Origin: Setophaga petechia
Taxonomy: Eukaryota; Chordata; Aves; Passeriformes; Parulidae
Direction of reading: 5' to 3'
DNA: 64,000 bases
Assembly (NCBI GenBank): GCA_024362935.1
Contig: JANCRA010000040.1
Span: forward strand, 1,736,001 to 1,800,000
Every line of letters begins with the position of its first letter. Position 1 is the stretch's first letter. The notes under the pieces were generated by a model. The model ran no database searches and was not told where the DNA came from. It worked only from the letters and a program-made list of their open reading frames with translations. The position numbers were made by a program, and so were the translations under genes. Of this stretch, positions 48,831 through 60,900 are shown one piece after another.

Positions 48831-51050
48831 GGCGCATTCTGGTGGAACAACTGGTGGCTGATCTTAGCCTGACGGAACACATCTGGGGGCGGGGCCCATC
48901 GCACCGCGTGGGCAAATGCCCACTCGGCCGGGGAAGCGAGGCTATCAGCCATACGATTCCCCTCTGCAATGAACCCAGGCAAATCAGTGTGAGACCTTAC
49001 ATGCATGACATAAAAACTTTGCTCTCTGTGGGAGATGAGTCTAATTAATTTAGAGAGCAAATTGAAAAGGGCCAAATTGGAAACTTCTTGAAGGACAGCG
49101 TTCTCTGCCCTGGCTACTACACCGGCTACATAAGCCGAGACCGTAACCAAATTAAAAGGCTTATTTTTAAATTTTTCGAACGCCCTGACGACTGCGTCCA
49201 ACTCAGCAACTTGAGGAGAACCCTCAACAACAGCAACATCCATCTCCCACTGCTGAGTTTGAGGATCCTTCCAAGTCATGACTGACTTGTGGGACCCTCC
49301 GGACGCGTCTGTAAAAACTGTCAGAGCGTCGAGCAGGACTCGACTCTGAATCTTTTTTAAGGAAAATTTGAATTGCACGTACTGATTGAAAAGGGCATGC
49401 GGGGGATGACCAGCTTCAATTTTTCCGGTGTATTCAGCCAGAGCAAACTGTAATACTTCACTCTCCTCAAGAAGCTCATTAATAATTTTAGTTCTAAATT
49501 TGCCGGATCTGAGTTCAATTGGGATATGTATGCCTGCAAAGTCCACACCTGCCAGCTCCCTGATCCGCGATCTCGCTTTGCGGATCAGTTCCGCGACCAG
49601 TTCATGTGGCCGTGTAATTCTTTTGGACCGATGATGGCTGAGGAATACCCACTCTATAATCAAGAGGGGGTCACTCGAGCCTTGGTCCGTCCTTTTCCCC
49701 TTAGGTGGTTGGAGGGCTTTCCGGGACTTGTCCCATTGGAAAATCAAGCCGTGAAGGTGCGGCAGATTCCCTAGAATGATAAATTTGAAGGGCAGGCCCG
49801 GATGACAACGATGGGCCTGCCTTGCCTCGATAGAGCTCTTGATCTTCTCGAGCGCTGTCCTGGCCTCTGGGGTGAGTTCCCTTGGAGAACTTAGCTCCTC
49901 TCCCCCTTTCAACAAATTGAAAAGGGGGGCTAGGTCTTCGGTGGCAATACCTAGCCAGGGTCTCACCCAATTTAAAGCCCCACACAGCTGGTGGACGTCC
50001 GCTAAGGTTCTCACCTTAGGGTGAATAGCCAATTTCTGCAGAACAATGGTCCGCTTTGTGATCTCCAGGCCTAGGTACTTCCAGGGCGGCATCCGTTGAA
50101 TTTTCTTGCTCTGGAGCTCGAAACCTGCAGCAATTAAACAATCTGTTACGCGGGAAAGCGCATGGGCCAACAGATCGTCGTCGGGGGCACAGACCAGCAC
50201 GTCATCCATATAATGATAAATGATGACATTCCCACATTCTTGTCGAATGGGGTCAAGCAGAGAAGCAACATACCACTGACAGATAACAGGACTGCACTTC
50301 ATTCCTTGTGGCAGTACCCGCCAGTGATAGCGCTTCCCGGGAGCCTCACGGTTTAAGGTGGGCACCGTGAACGCAAAGCACGGGGCATCATCCGGATGCA
50401 GGCGAATTTGAAAAAAGCAATCCTTTATATCAATAATTGCCAAATTCCCATTTTGGGGGAGCATCGCGGGGGACGGCATCCCTGGTTGGAGGGTACCCAT
50501 ATCTTCGATGATTTCGTTGATTTTTTGGAGGTCAGTGAGGAGCCGCCATTTGCCAGATGACTTCTTGATGACAAACACTGGCGAGTTCCATTCTGACATG
50601 GTCTCCACCAGGTTGCCTTTTTTGACTTGCTCCTCAACGAGCTCCGAGAGCGCCTTTAATTTTTGTTTATTGAGCGGCCACTGCGCTACCTGTACTGGTT
50701 TGTCTGATTTCCAATTCAGCTTCCAGGTAGGGCGCTGTTCAGTGGCCGCTGCCCGAAAAACCTGGGGAGCTGGAAGGTCAATTTTGGCTCCCCACTGGGC
50801 AAGGGTATCTCTCCCCCAGAGAGGCTCTACATAATCTAAAACAAATGGGCAGACACTTGCCAATTGCCCATGCAGCCCCTTAACTTGTACGATGCCTTTG
50901 CTCTGTTTAGCCAATTGAGTGCCCCCAACACCCTGGATACGTCCATCCACGCTTTGCAACTCCCAGTGTGACGGCCATTCCCGAGTGGGAATGATCGTCA
51001 CATCTACTCCGGTGTCTAACATCCCCCGGATGGAAATCGTGTCCCCCCCC
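48797..51050 (-). pseudogene. pol: pro-pol: protease, reverse transcriptase and RNase H
   Basis: One long frame (51064 to 48797). The protease has LDTGVDVT with the catalytic Asp, a flap, and a LWGRDTL C-terminal motif. The reverse transcriptase follows without a frame change, with [19 protein letters not shown] and the YMDD active site (50201-50212). Next come the connection domain and RNase H, with FTDASG, the Glu of AELDAV and the [14 protein letters not shown] end. The third RNase H acid, normally Asp in a TDSAY motif, is Val here (TVSAY, codon 49139-49141). With the integrase shift, this makes the polyprotein non-functional as it stands. YMDD and motif order place it with betaretrovirus-like ERVK. 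Confidence 0.9.
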
Positions 51051-51290
51051 GAGACAGCTGGCAAGCCAGGCGAGGCTTAGCTCGCCCCACATGCTCGGCC
51101 CAGGCCATTGATGGTACTTCTGACTTTATTGGAATGGCCTGGGCCACTATCTCTCCAGCGGGGAGGAACAGTGGGGGATGCAGACACACACATGAGATGG
51201 TAAAATGTTGCTGGTCTGCTGACACCAAAGCCGGATAGATTTGCAAATCAAATGGGGTAACCTTGGTGTCTCCCACGACGACGAAACGAT
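51051..51290 (-). pseudogene. pro: pro N-terminal part, dUTPase-like
   Basis: In the frame 51468 to 51016 there is an LPAGEIVAQAIPI segment preceded by a beta-rich stretch, like the end of the dUTPase domain that precedes the protease in betaretroviruses. The motif set is incomplete. This frame meets the protease frame at a run of eight G (51043-51050, minus strand), and does not match the minus-one frame from gag either, so one or two indels lie here. Confidence 0.5.
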
Positions 51291-51292
51291 GG

Positions 51293-53286
51293 TCAGTTTC
51301 CCAGGAAAAACTCCTTGCGAAGTGGGCAGTCGGGCATCCAGTGGTCCTCGGAGCCGCACAGGGGGCATGCTGATGGGTTGCGGCGATTTCCTTGGGGGGT
51401 GCCAGGTCCCGGTCTTGGAGCCGACGGAGACGGTGCAGCAGCGGCGGTTGCCTCCTGGAGATCTGCAAAGGCCACCCGACAAGTAGATGGAGTCACTCTT
51501 CCGTCGGGTGCCTTCTGGGTGGCAGGGACTTTCGCGGCGCAAACCTCCAGGAGGTCTTGCAGCGTTGGACGAGGGTGCAGGGGCAGGCTGAGAATAGCTG
51601 TCCTGCATGGCGCATTAGCGTTGGCAGCCGCGATGGTGGTGACAAGTCACGTGCACGCCCCCTCGTCCGGTTCTTCCGTCTCCGCCGCCATCTGCAGTCG
51701 CACCACGAAGTCATCAAAGGACTCCGTCGGCCCCTGAAAAAGATGACACACCGGGACCGGCGGCACCCCCGATGCCACCTTATAAAACGCCTGCAATGCC
51801 ACCTGTGTGCCGCGGCTGAGTGCCTCTGTTGGTATTTTTGATGCCTGTTTTTGGCCTCTGCCCCAGTCGCCCAACCCACAGAGATGTTCAGTGGTGAGCC
51901 TCTCCCCATCCGTATCCTCTCCCGCCTCTGGGTCCTCCCAAGATGGGGCAGGATGTCGGCCACCCTCTTCTTCCACGCTCCTTCCCACCTAGAGAACTGA
52001 GCTACGTTCAATAAGCATTTAAAAATCTGCCGTAAATCAGCAGGAACGAGCTCAGTCTCTAGGAGGGAAGCTTCCAGTAGTCCCCTGAAATATTCACTTT
52101 GCCCCCCGAACTCCTTCTGAGCCTTAGCAAGTTCCTTGATGAGGGCTCGGGGGACCGGGGACCACTGGATGCGTGGATTTCCACCGCCCCTGTTGTGATG
52201 ATAGGTCACCAGAGCCGCTGTGATGGAATCAGCCATCTCCGGGCTGCCTTCCCTCCCCCCTCTCCCAGCCCCCGGCCCATGGGAAAATGTTGGACAAAAT
52301 GGCGGACCGTGGGAACCGGAAGCTAGGGGGTGTGAACAAGGGCAGGAAGGGGCGGGGACAGGGGTACCGTGGGAACCCGGGGTGGGGTCGGATGGGAGAG
52401 TGCCCGCCCAGTGGGATGGGCAAGGGGGCAAGGCCTGAGGTGGAGGCAGGACCTGGGGAGGAGCCATGGAAGAGAGTGGAGCGCAGTCCGGAGGAGGGGT
52501 CGAAGAGGTGGAGGCGGAATCCGGAGAACGGAAGGGGTTGGAACAGGGAAGGAAGAGGTTTTTTGGCGGGAAGCAGGAAGGGTTCGGGGAAAGATAAGGA
52601 GGGGGAGGGGGATTTTCCCGCCGTGGCACCACGCGGTCCCCGCCATCTTGTGCTCCATGGGAGCCATCTTGGGCAGGAACCTCGAAGCGAACTTTTGGTT
52701 TTAACCTGGGGGATTTTACAATTCGGGTCGGGGGCTTTGGGGAAGCTGGGGGAAAGGGAGAATCAGCCGGAGTCTGGCCAGGACTCCGCCTGAGGGGGGA
52801 TTGGCAATCCTGAGGGGGGCCAGGGAGATGGAGGGGCTCCTGCCCGCTGTGGTTGGGGGCTGCCCTCCTCAGGATCCCAAGTTTAGAGGGAGCAGAGGGA
52901 AGGGGCTGTGGGGTAGGGACACAAGAACAGGACGAACTAGGGGTAGACAACAAACTTCGGAGCTGAGGGCGTTCTCCCAGTTTTCTCGCTTCTTCATGTC
53001 TCAGCACCCGTAGGAGCTGAGTCACCCAATGTAGGTGCCGCGCCAATTTCAATTTTTTAGTAATTCCTAACTCCTCTGATCGAGCCAAATTCGATAATTT
53101 CCTTGAGACCTCTTCCCAAAACCGAAGATCTCTATGACGATCAGGGGTTGTTTCTTTAAACTGGGAGGAGACCCATTTAATCAAACTCCTTATTTGATTT
53201 TCTTTAACTTTAACTTCCCCTTTAAATAAAATCCCCCCAACAACAAAAACAGCCTCCCGCTGCTCTGCCGACAGCCTTGCACCCAT
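51293..53286 (-). pseudogene. gag: gag, frameshifted and with a premature stop
   Basis: It starts MGARLS, a myristoylation-type matrix N-terminus, and runs open to about 51.99 kb through a helical matrix, a long Pro-rich region and the start of capsid (the FSRWEGAWKK block). The capsid then continues in another frame (51988 to 51647), which has the major homology region (FQGPTESFDDF). The shift lies between about 51.99 and 51.90 kb. A TGA at 51645-51647 interrupts the capsid C-terminal domain; the same frame continues beyond it with ANANAPC, a typical betaretroviral block. Nucleocapsid has one CX2CX4HX4C knuckle (CPLCGSEDHWMPDC). The true end is TGA at 51293-51295. Uninterrupted it would be about 660 residues. 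Confidence 0.88.
51296..51302 (-). promoter_or_regulatory. Ribosomal frameshift heptamer at the gag end
   Basis: Minus-strand G GGA AAC in the gag frame lies immediately before the gag stop codon. It is the same heptamer type used for the gag-pro minus-one frameshift in betaretroviruses. I have not folded the downstream sequence to look for a pseudoknot. Confidence 0.7.
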
Positions 53287-53730
53287 GGCTGTGATGGTAT
53301 CTGGCAGAGCAAGCTCAACCCAGCAGCCACCAAATTAGAGCTGGAAAATAAAAAAAATAACTGAAATGGGGACAGGTGAAAAGGATCTTCCCAGGACCCC
53401 CCCGCCGGAAAGAAAAAGGGTGACCGTTACCCCACCGGCGAAAATCGGTGGGCTCCCGGGGGATAAAAATCACCACCGGGGGGTCGGGTTAAAAGGCGGA
53501 GGGGGTAAAGACAACTTACCAAATCCTGGGTAGACTAAGGGGTCCGGGTGCTGGGGAAGTCCACCTCCCTGGATCTATCCCGGGTGCGGGAGGGAAAAGA
53601 TCCGATCCCCCGGAGCGCCACCCCTAGTGCCCAGGGGTCTGCTACATGGAGGTGCTGCCGCGCCCAGAGAGGACGAATTCCTCGATCCGTGGGTCAGCCG
53701 TAATCCAAAGGGATCCGGAATAGAGCTTCT

Positions 53731-53748
53731 GCCCCACGTTGGGCACCA
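53731..53748 (-). promoter_or_regulatory. Primer-binding site, tRNA-Lys type
   Basis: Minus-strand TGGTGCCCAACGTGGGGC matches the 3' end complement of the tRNA-Lys(1,2) class with one mismatch (T for C at position 4). It lies five bases from the 5' LTR. This supports a class II 'K' assignment. 53287-53730 is the untranslated leader. Confidence 0.85.
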
Positions 53749-53753
53749 GCAGC

Positions 53754-54398
53754 TGTTGCCGTGCAGATACGCTGAGTCCAGCTAGCTCCACAGAAGGCAC
53801 ACCGACAACCTGGTGTGAAGGGGCGGCTGTGCAGCTGCGAGCCTTGGCCTCCCGGCGGGAGCAACAAGGTATCAGCCACCCCAGGAGCTCTCCCCACGGC
53901 AGTGGTGGGGATGGCAGCTCCACAAGGTTGAGCGCAGCAGCAATAGCAGTGACGAAGCGAGGTGGACAGATGACGAGAGGCAGCAGGGGAGGGTTTATTG
54001 AAGGAAGGGAAGGTACAGAGTCGAGGGGAAGCTGCAGGGAACTGCCCCGAGGGCAGGGAGAACAACAGAGTATAAGGGAAACCAGGGGGGGGTGGAACCC
54101 CACCCTGCACCAATGATTCAGAAACAAAACATAAATGACATGGGGGGATAACAAATAGGGAGACATTCAGGGTGGAACAACTTTTCCCTGTCCAATCACC
54201 TTCTGCCCAGGGGAGAAAGTTCTGGAAAAAAGGGCATGGGCAGAAGGTGACAGACAGGGTGATTGGCAGCCCTACCATCATGAAGGAAAGGGGGGAGGGA
54301 GACACGAGGCAAGCGCCATTTTAACTAATTGAACACAATTCACAATTAATACAAGCAATCCAAAACTCAGGGAAGCGGCTGCGGAACGCACCGCAACA
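53754..54398 (-). mobile_element. 5' LTR of the ERVK provirus
   Basis: 645 bp, same structure as the 3' LTR, with AATAAA at 53994-53999. It lacks 13 bp present at about 46026-46038; the deletion is bounded by CAGCAG direct repeats, suggesting slippage. Promoter for the proviral transcript. Confidence 0.95.
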
Positions 54399-54600
54399 AG
54401 CCAGCACTGGGAACAGTGACTCTGGGAGTCAGCGCTGGGGGTGGACAGCGCCCGGCGGGGACAGCGACCGTGGAACGGGCCGCGGCGTCACAGACGGGAC
54501 ACGCCCGCCCCGGGCATGGCCGGCTCGGCCCGGAAGGCGGCAGCTGGGACAACACGGCCTGTGGTGTCGAAATCGCAGCGTTTCAGTCAGCCTGAGACCG
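54399..54600. repeat. Target duplication, rest of the minisatellite and CpG-rich flank
   Basis: AGCCAG (54399-54404) is the right target duplication. The 28-bp minisatellite continues to about 54440, then a CpG-dense stretch runs to about 54600. Before the provirus inserted, it was continuous with 45441-45792. Confidence 0.8.
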
Positions 54601-56816
54601 CCTCTTCTTGAGAAAGAAGAAGTGCTCATATACACTCATTATAGATCATGAAGAAGTATGAGCGATAATAATGAAGGATGTTAGCCCAAAAGGAAAAAAA
54701 AAAAAAATAGAACTGACATATAGTGCTGGTTCCCAGGAGACTGAGTTTTCCCATCAGCAGACAGACTTCTGGAAATAATCTGTTCAAGCTTGCTCTAAGC
54801 CAAGGGCAGGCTTTTGAACAGGAAGCAGTCTTTTGAACAGGAAGCAGTCTGGAAGACTCCCATGGTTTACCATCTCCTAATCCCAGGGATCAATAGTTAA
54901 TTGTATTTCTATCCTCTTCAGTCCATTGATCGTTTTATGTTAAAGCATTAGCTAATTAATGACTACCTTTGAACACCAGAGTTAGATTCATTGAGTTCAT
55001 TTTGAATAAATCAGTAACTGAGATAAAATTCCTGATGGTTTGGGCAGCCTTTAAAAGGGGTAATTTAGAAAATGAGTTTTCAATGACTCCATTCTAGAAG
55101 TTGGCAAGAACTCAAAAAATAAACTGAGTCTCAACTGAGGCCATAAACACTTTTATAGAAACACTAAAGTCAGATTTTCAAGGGAATTCAGCACCCCAAA
55201 TTCCCAGCTTTTTTAAAAATCTGCCTCTTCTCCTGGCATTAAAATACATCAGAGGCAAAAACTCCGAGTCCTCTGTCATGAGCAGGAGCGGGGCTGTTCA
55301 CTACATATGCACAGAGAGAAAACAAATTATTTCCTGAAGAAAAAGACATTTTAAGGAATGATTTTGCATTTCCTCTTCTTTCTATTAGGAAAAAAAAAAC
55401 AAAACAAAAAAAAAAAAAAACAGTGGATGGCAGGTGGAAGAAAACTGCAAGGACAGAAAATATCTCTTTAGGGAAGCGCTAATACCCAACATATACACTA
55501 TTTTATTTTCTTTTTTTTTCCACCTAAAAGGTCATTGTAAGGATTGTAATAACATAAATGAAAGATTAAAGTCTTGATTGCTTTAATACCTAGCTGCTAA
55601 ATCCTGTTAATAGGGAAAATATGTCTCACTGCTTTTTCTAAACCTTTTCATGCCTAATTTTCAATTATATGGTAAAAATTCACCACAGCCAGATGCAAGG
55701 GTCCCCACTGAGGGACAGGAATGAGTTAGGCCACTGGTTGTTCATAAAATAATCCCCTAGTAACTTACCATCAATGAACAATTTGCATTCAGAAATAATC
55801 AGGAGCCAGATTTTGACTACCTAGATAAAAGTCAGAGCCCTTTAACAGGGAAGTATTCTTTTGAGCCTCAAAAGAATGCATGGACTTTGGATGCTAGCTT
55901 CTCAAAAACTTAAAGAGGCAAGACCACAGAGTCTTTTCCTTGCATGAATTAATCCTTGCATGGTGTAACCAGTTGCACCAGTAGAAGTTATTCTGGTGGA
56001 AGTGACAGAATTACTCTTGGTGATTGTACCAGCAAGCAGTATAGAGAAATACCCCCCACTGCAATGGCTGTTAATTCTGGGCCCCCTAGAGACACCCTGC
56101 CAGAGCTGAAGTGTCACCCACCTTGTTTCACTGAATGCCTTGGACAGTGCTGCAATAATTATCCAGACTGGAAGCAATTCCATTCATTCAATCTTGCATT
56201 TCATTCACACAGCCTAGCCCAAAGCACATCTTTGTAAATGTTATGTTTGATTCTGTCCCAGCACACTGTCCACCCAGCATTCAGAATTAAGCAGGCTAAC
56301 TGAAATAACAGGTGAAAACCCCAATTAATTTGTAATGCCTCCTCATGATTTCTGTGAGTCACATGGTGGTTCTCTGCTGCAAGTAATTGGTTTCTGGCAG
56401 GGAAATAGACACCTGAAGTGGCACAGGCCATTCCACCTGACTGTTGGCACACTGGTCATTACCATGTCTTGAAAGAATTTAGTTGTACAAGTAACAGGAT
56501 ACTGCTATCAAGCCTCCAGCATAGTCAATGGGTACTGTGTAAGAACATAGGAGATTTCATATTTAGCATGTGGCAAAAAAATCTGCTCTCACAAACCTGT
56601 TGTATGTAGGGTTCCCTGATTCTAACAGTGCATCCCTTCACCAGTGTTTGCCAGCCACTTTGTATTCATTGGTGTAGCTGAAAGAAAGCAGCAGGGTTTG
56701 CTCCCAGACATCACCTGAATCTCTTAGTGATTGTTAGGTTTCATCCTGCTTGATGAACAGATTAGTTCTGTGCATTGGACTCACTCTACACTTTTGCTCA
56801 GAGAATTTACTTATTA
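54601..56816. other. No gene recognised
   Basis: AT-rich, unique-looking sequence with A-rich simple tracts (54690-54708 and 55389-55421). No exon with convincing splice sites and no repeat family I can name. Confidence 0.5.
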
Positions 56817-57965
56817 TTCTCAGCGCATCAGAAGTAATCAATTCTATGATTTTTTTCCCTTTTATCCCTCATAATCCTTTTTCACCTCATTCCAGAAATG
56901 CATTTTCATCTGAAATTTACACCCAAAGTTCTACTGGGACCATCCACAGAGTACCAAGCTTGTAAAGACAGCACAATATTAGCTTTGATATTTTTCTTCA
57001 TTGTAGGCAAAACTAAAATGACTGTTTAGTATTTTCCATTACTTGCATACCAATAGTGCATCGGTTCTTGTGTATTAACCCTTTGGTGTTTTTATTTGCC
57101 CTCTTTATTCACATTTCTTCCCTGGCTTTTGGATTGTCTGATCATAATAGCTGTGCAGGCTGGGATCCCTCTATTCCAGGCCTCCCTGAGATGCACAGCC
57201 ATTGGGAGATGCCTGCTCTCAGGACACAGCCTGTTGCATACTCCTTTAGGCAACTCCTTAGCTCCTAACTACATCTTGTCTTCTCCAACAACTTCTGTTT
57301 ATGAAGGAACTTCCATCATGTGTTTACCTCCATGGTTTGAAGCTTAAAGAACATCAGCATTCTAACGTTAGTGGTGGGATAAATACTGCAATTGTCTTTC
57401 AGCCAGAAACAGTACCAAGAAGAAAAGCTTAGGGAAGCTGGCAGAAAGGGAGATTACAAACCTCCTCAGGGCCAGGTCACAGTCTCATAGCACTTTCCTT
57501 CCACCAGTGTACAAGAAAAAGACATTTTGGAGAGGAAGTGTCACTACTACTAGATACCTCCCTGATTTGGATCCCTTTCTTCCAATAGACAACCCTGTGC
57601 TTTTTTTTTAAACCATCTTTAAGAAAGCACTCAGGAAAAGTTAGGACGCAAGTTGTTTAGGTAAAAGTGGCAGTACTGAGCTGTTGCAGGACACCAGAGG
57701 AATGGCTGGCTGGCTCCCAACATCCAGGTGGGAAAGCCATGGGGGGGGGGGGGGGGGGGGGCAGTGCCCCCTGCCCTTTGTGGGTGTGTGTGTGTGGGTG
57801 TTTGTGTGTGTGTGGGGGTGTGTGGGTGTGTGGGTGTGCATGCAGGGCCAGCCCTGGAGCCCACGCTGCCAGGAGCCGCCCAGCTCTGCTGGTAGTGCAG
57901 GAGCAAGATTCCAGAGCTGGAATTGGCATAGGCTTGCCTGACAGAGGACCACAGGCATAATGAAA
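56817..57965. repeat. Right copy of the 1.15 kb long-range direct repeat
   Basis: Direct copy of 1-1173, 56,816 bp away at its start. It contains G21 (57741-57761) and a TG-rich tract. At 57966 it continues into unique sequence, representing the uninterrupted version of the site where the left copy meets an LTR. Confidence 0.93.
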
Positions 57966-60900
57966 TAATAAAACTCAGCATAATTTTACAGCTAAACTTG
58001 ACAATTTTTTTTCCAAACTAAACTATTCTATGAGAAACATTCTGCAATAAAGTTATGTTTAAGAGGGTTTATCACATAAATCCTGCTCAATACTCATAGG
58101 CCCTTTGTGAGCTGTGCTCGCTTTCATCTGCATTTTGCCTTTCCTCTTCTTTGGGTGGGTGGTTGAGATGAAGTGACTCACCACTGGACACCTTGAAATA
58201 CCTTCAACAGACAGAAAGAAAGCTAATTTAATTTAAAATGACAGGAACAGTAGGCTTACCTGTCTAATCTGATTTATTAGTGTTCCTCTGCCAACTAGTT
58301 CGGATAAGGTTCCAACCACATGAGCACCTTCATTTGCTTGGTCTCCTACAGATATTTAAGAAGATTGTCCTTTCTATGGATTTGGTCATATGTGACAAAC
58401 ACAGTAAATTCTCTTTCTTTCTTTCTTCTTTTCCAGTTGGTCCTGGAAAAGACAGAGCACACAGTTGCGAGATTTAAAGAACAAAGATAAAGACTGGCTT
58501 AAGTCCACTTTCTCTGAATGACTTTTTTTCTTCCCTGGAATTATGTCTGATACAAAGGTTTCTTACAAAGGAAATTCACTACAGGCCCACAGGGAGATAC
58601 TAAAAGGGTGGTCAGGATGTGCCTTCAAACATCCCTAATTCAACAACTGAATGCTGCACAAGGGAAATGGACTGCAGAAAATGGACAGGTTATTACCATG
58701 CAAACCTGTAATACACTATTGCCATTGTCATTAAGAAAACCAAAGCTTTGTACTGAGCTCTTTAAGCCTCAGAGGAAGGGCTTGCCCAAGACAAGCTTTC
58801 CTTGACCTGTACAACCTGCACAAGGTAGACAAGCAGAAGCCAGCCACATCTGGCTTTAAGGGTGATGGAGAGAACCAAGAGTGAATACTTCTAACATTGA
58901 TGTAAAAAGCATCACATATTGTATGTTCACATGTAATGTGGAGCTGCAGAGCAATCAAAAAAGAGTAAGGTGCAAATATATGTTAGCAAATACATAAATG
59001 TGGCCCCATGTGTGTCTTGAAATGGGGAGAGGAAAACACCACCATCTGCACTTCCAGATGCTGGTAGTGGGCTAAAGCTCCCCCTTTACCATCAAACACC
59101 AAAACAAAACCATCAGCCTGAGGACTCAGAGGAGCAGGGAAAGAGTGAGGCAGAAGGGGTCAAGAAACTAAACAGGGTGAGACTAATAATTGTAATTGTA
59201 TAGTTATCATTATTATATTATTATTGAAGTTTTTCTGCATTGAAGCATTTTTCTTTCTTATATAATTATTTGGTCTGAACTATTATTTGCTTCTTGGATT
59301 AGATTGTTAATATTTCAATCACACCAGCAATACATTCTTATTTTATATCAATTTCTTCTGAAATTCCCTCTGTCCTATGCACTCCCTATCCCTTCTTTAT
59401 CCTTTGCTCCTCCCATTACACCATCCAGAGTGGTGGCCACATTGAAACTGAACCAATGTGAAAGACAGGTTTTTTTCCAGTGATTTGTTCTGGGAGGGTT
59501 GATCAACTTTGCAAACACCATCAGAGTGAAGGGAAGATTACTACCTGCTTTAAAAATGCTGGAGCTCTACACAGTTTTACTATCTGAGCATCATTATAAT
59601 TTCAAAACTATCTCATTCCAACAGAATGTAAAATGCAATAATAACTACCTGTGAAATTTCTATGGCTATGTCCTGACAGCAGTACAGCAGCAGCGGTTTT
59701 TCCCTACTCTTATTTATTCCTTCTTATTATATATATGCATTTTCCTGATTATTTTAACTATAAAACCAGCCACATTCCAGGAAACAAGAATTTTAAAGCC
59801 GATTATATCTGGAGCAGGACAGTGATTGAAATGAAAATTGTATTTTCAATGTAGACTTTCTTAAAAATTACGATTCTTTGAGTTCTCATACCTCAGTGCT
59901 TAGGGCAGGATGGAGAGTGAATACCACATACACAGCAACACAGAATTAATTCTTAAATATTTTCCCTTATCTAAAGGGAATACAAGCTAATTCTAGCCCA
60001 AATATTCAGATATTCAGTACTATTTTTCTTGATGCATGTTCCCAGAAAGGAAAGCTGAAGGGTGTAGGAAATCTACCAAGATAAACTAATGTATGAGATG
60101 ATTTGCAATAGATTAGTCATTTAAGCAGAAAATTTAAGAGATGTCTGAAATACCTGTGCAGGGTAATTTTTAAAAACATCTACCTCAAAATAAGTAAAGA
60201 ATTAAAGGTATGCAAGGCAGCAGCTGTGCACACCTCTGGGAAGAGATAATATTTTTGTTCTTTGCTTATTCAGCAATTAAAGCGGTCTTAATCAATTAAA
60301 GCCTTCTTATAACCACAGTCACCACAGGACAAGGAAATATTTCATAGCTCTTTATGTTCTAAATCAGTCTTATCCTGAGCTTTTGGTTTATTCTGGGCTA
60401 AGGAAGGCTATAGCCTTGCACATGATGCCAGTGATTATCCCAAAGCATACGGTCATGCTGAAGCTTCACATCTCCGTAGTGTTCCAGTTCCAGTTGAGGC
60501 TACAGAAACCTGGATCCAGTGCAGATGAATGCTATACACAAGCCAAGATATTTATGTCCAAATTTCCTACAGCTTAAGGCATTAATTTCTTTCTTCTGTA
60601 ATATTTAGAACATTTTCGTCCTCAGTCTGGGATTACATTTTCTGGAAAAAATACAATCCTAAACCTGCAACCTCAATTTTGGCTGCCCTTTCCTTTTTAA
60701 TAACTTCTGTATTGGCAAAGTGTAGGAATTGGGCATTTAAAGCATTTTTTAAGGGTAGATGTGTGATTTTCAGAACCGGAGCAAGTAATCATTTGTCAAG
60801 GTCATATGTTTTTATAAATATGTTTTGTTTCTGGCTCTCAGTGTTGTATTTTCTATGGCTCGCCAGCATTTTATGCTTCTGAGCAACCCAAGTACTGCTC

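Noticed and set aside
51043..51050. Run of eight G as a second programmed frameshift site between the dUTPase-like and protease frames
   Set aside because: G GGG GGG could slip by minus one into the protease frame, but a homopolymer indel is the simpler explanation, and the preceding frame does not itself match the gag minus-one frame.
52220..52793. Plus-strand Gly/Arg-rich ORFs (up to 168 codons)
   Set aside because: They are antisense to the Pro-rich part of gag.
55902..56237. Overlapping 93-codon ORFs on both strands
   Set aside because: Neither has a recognisable domain or splice context. The two are mutual shadows in AT-rich non-coding sequence.
58437..58490. Possible plus-strand terminal exon after a CT-rich tract and TTTTCCAG
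   Set aside because: Only 17 codons, no partner exon and no recognised domain. The acceptor-like tract alone is weak evidence.
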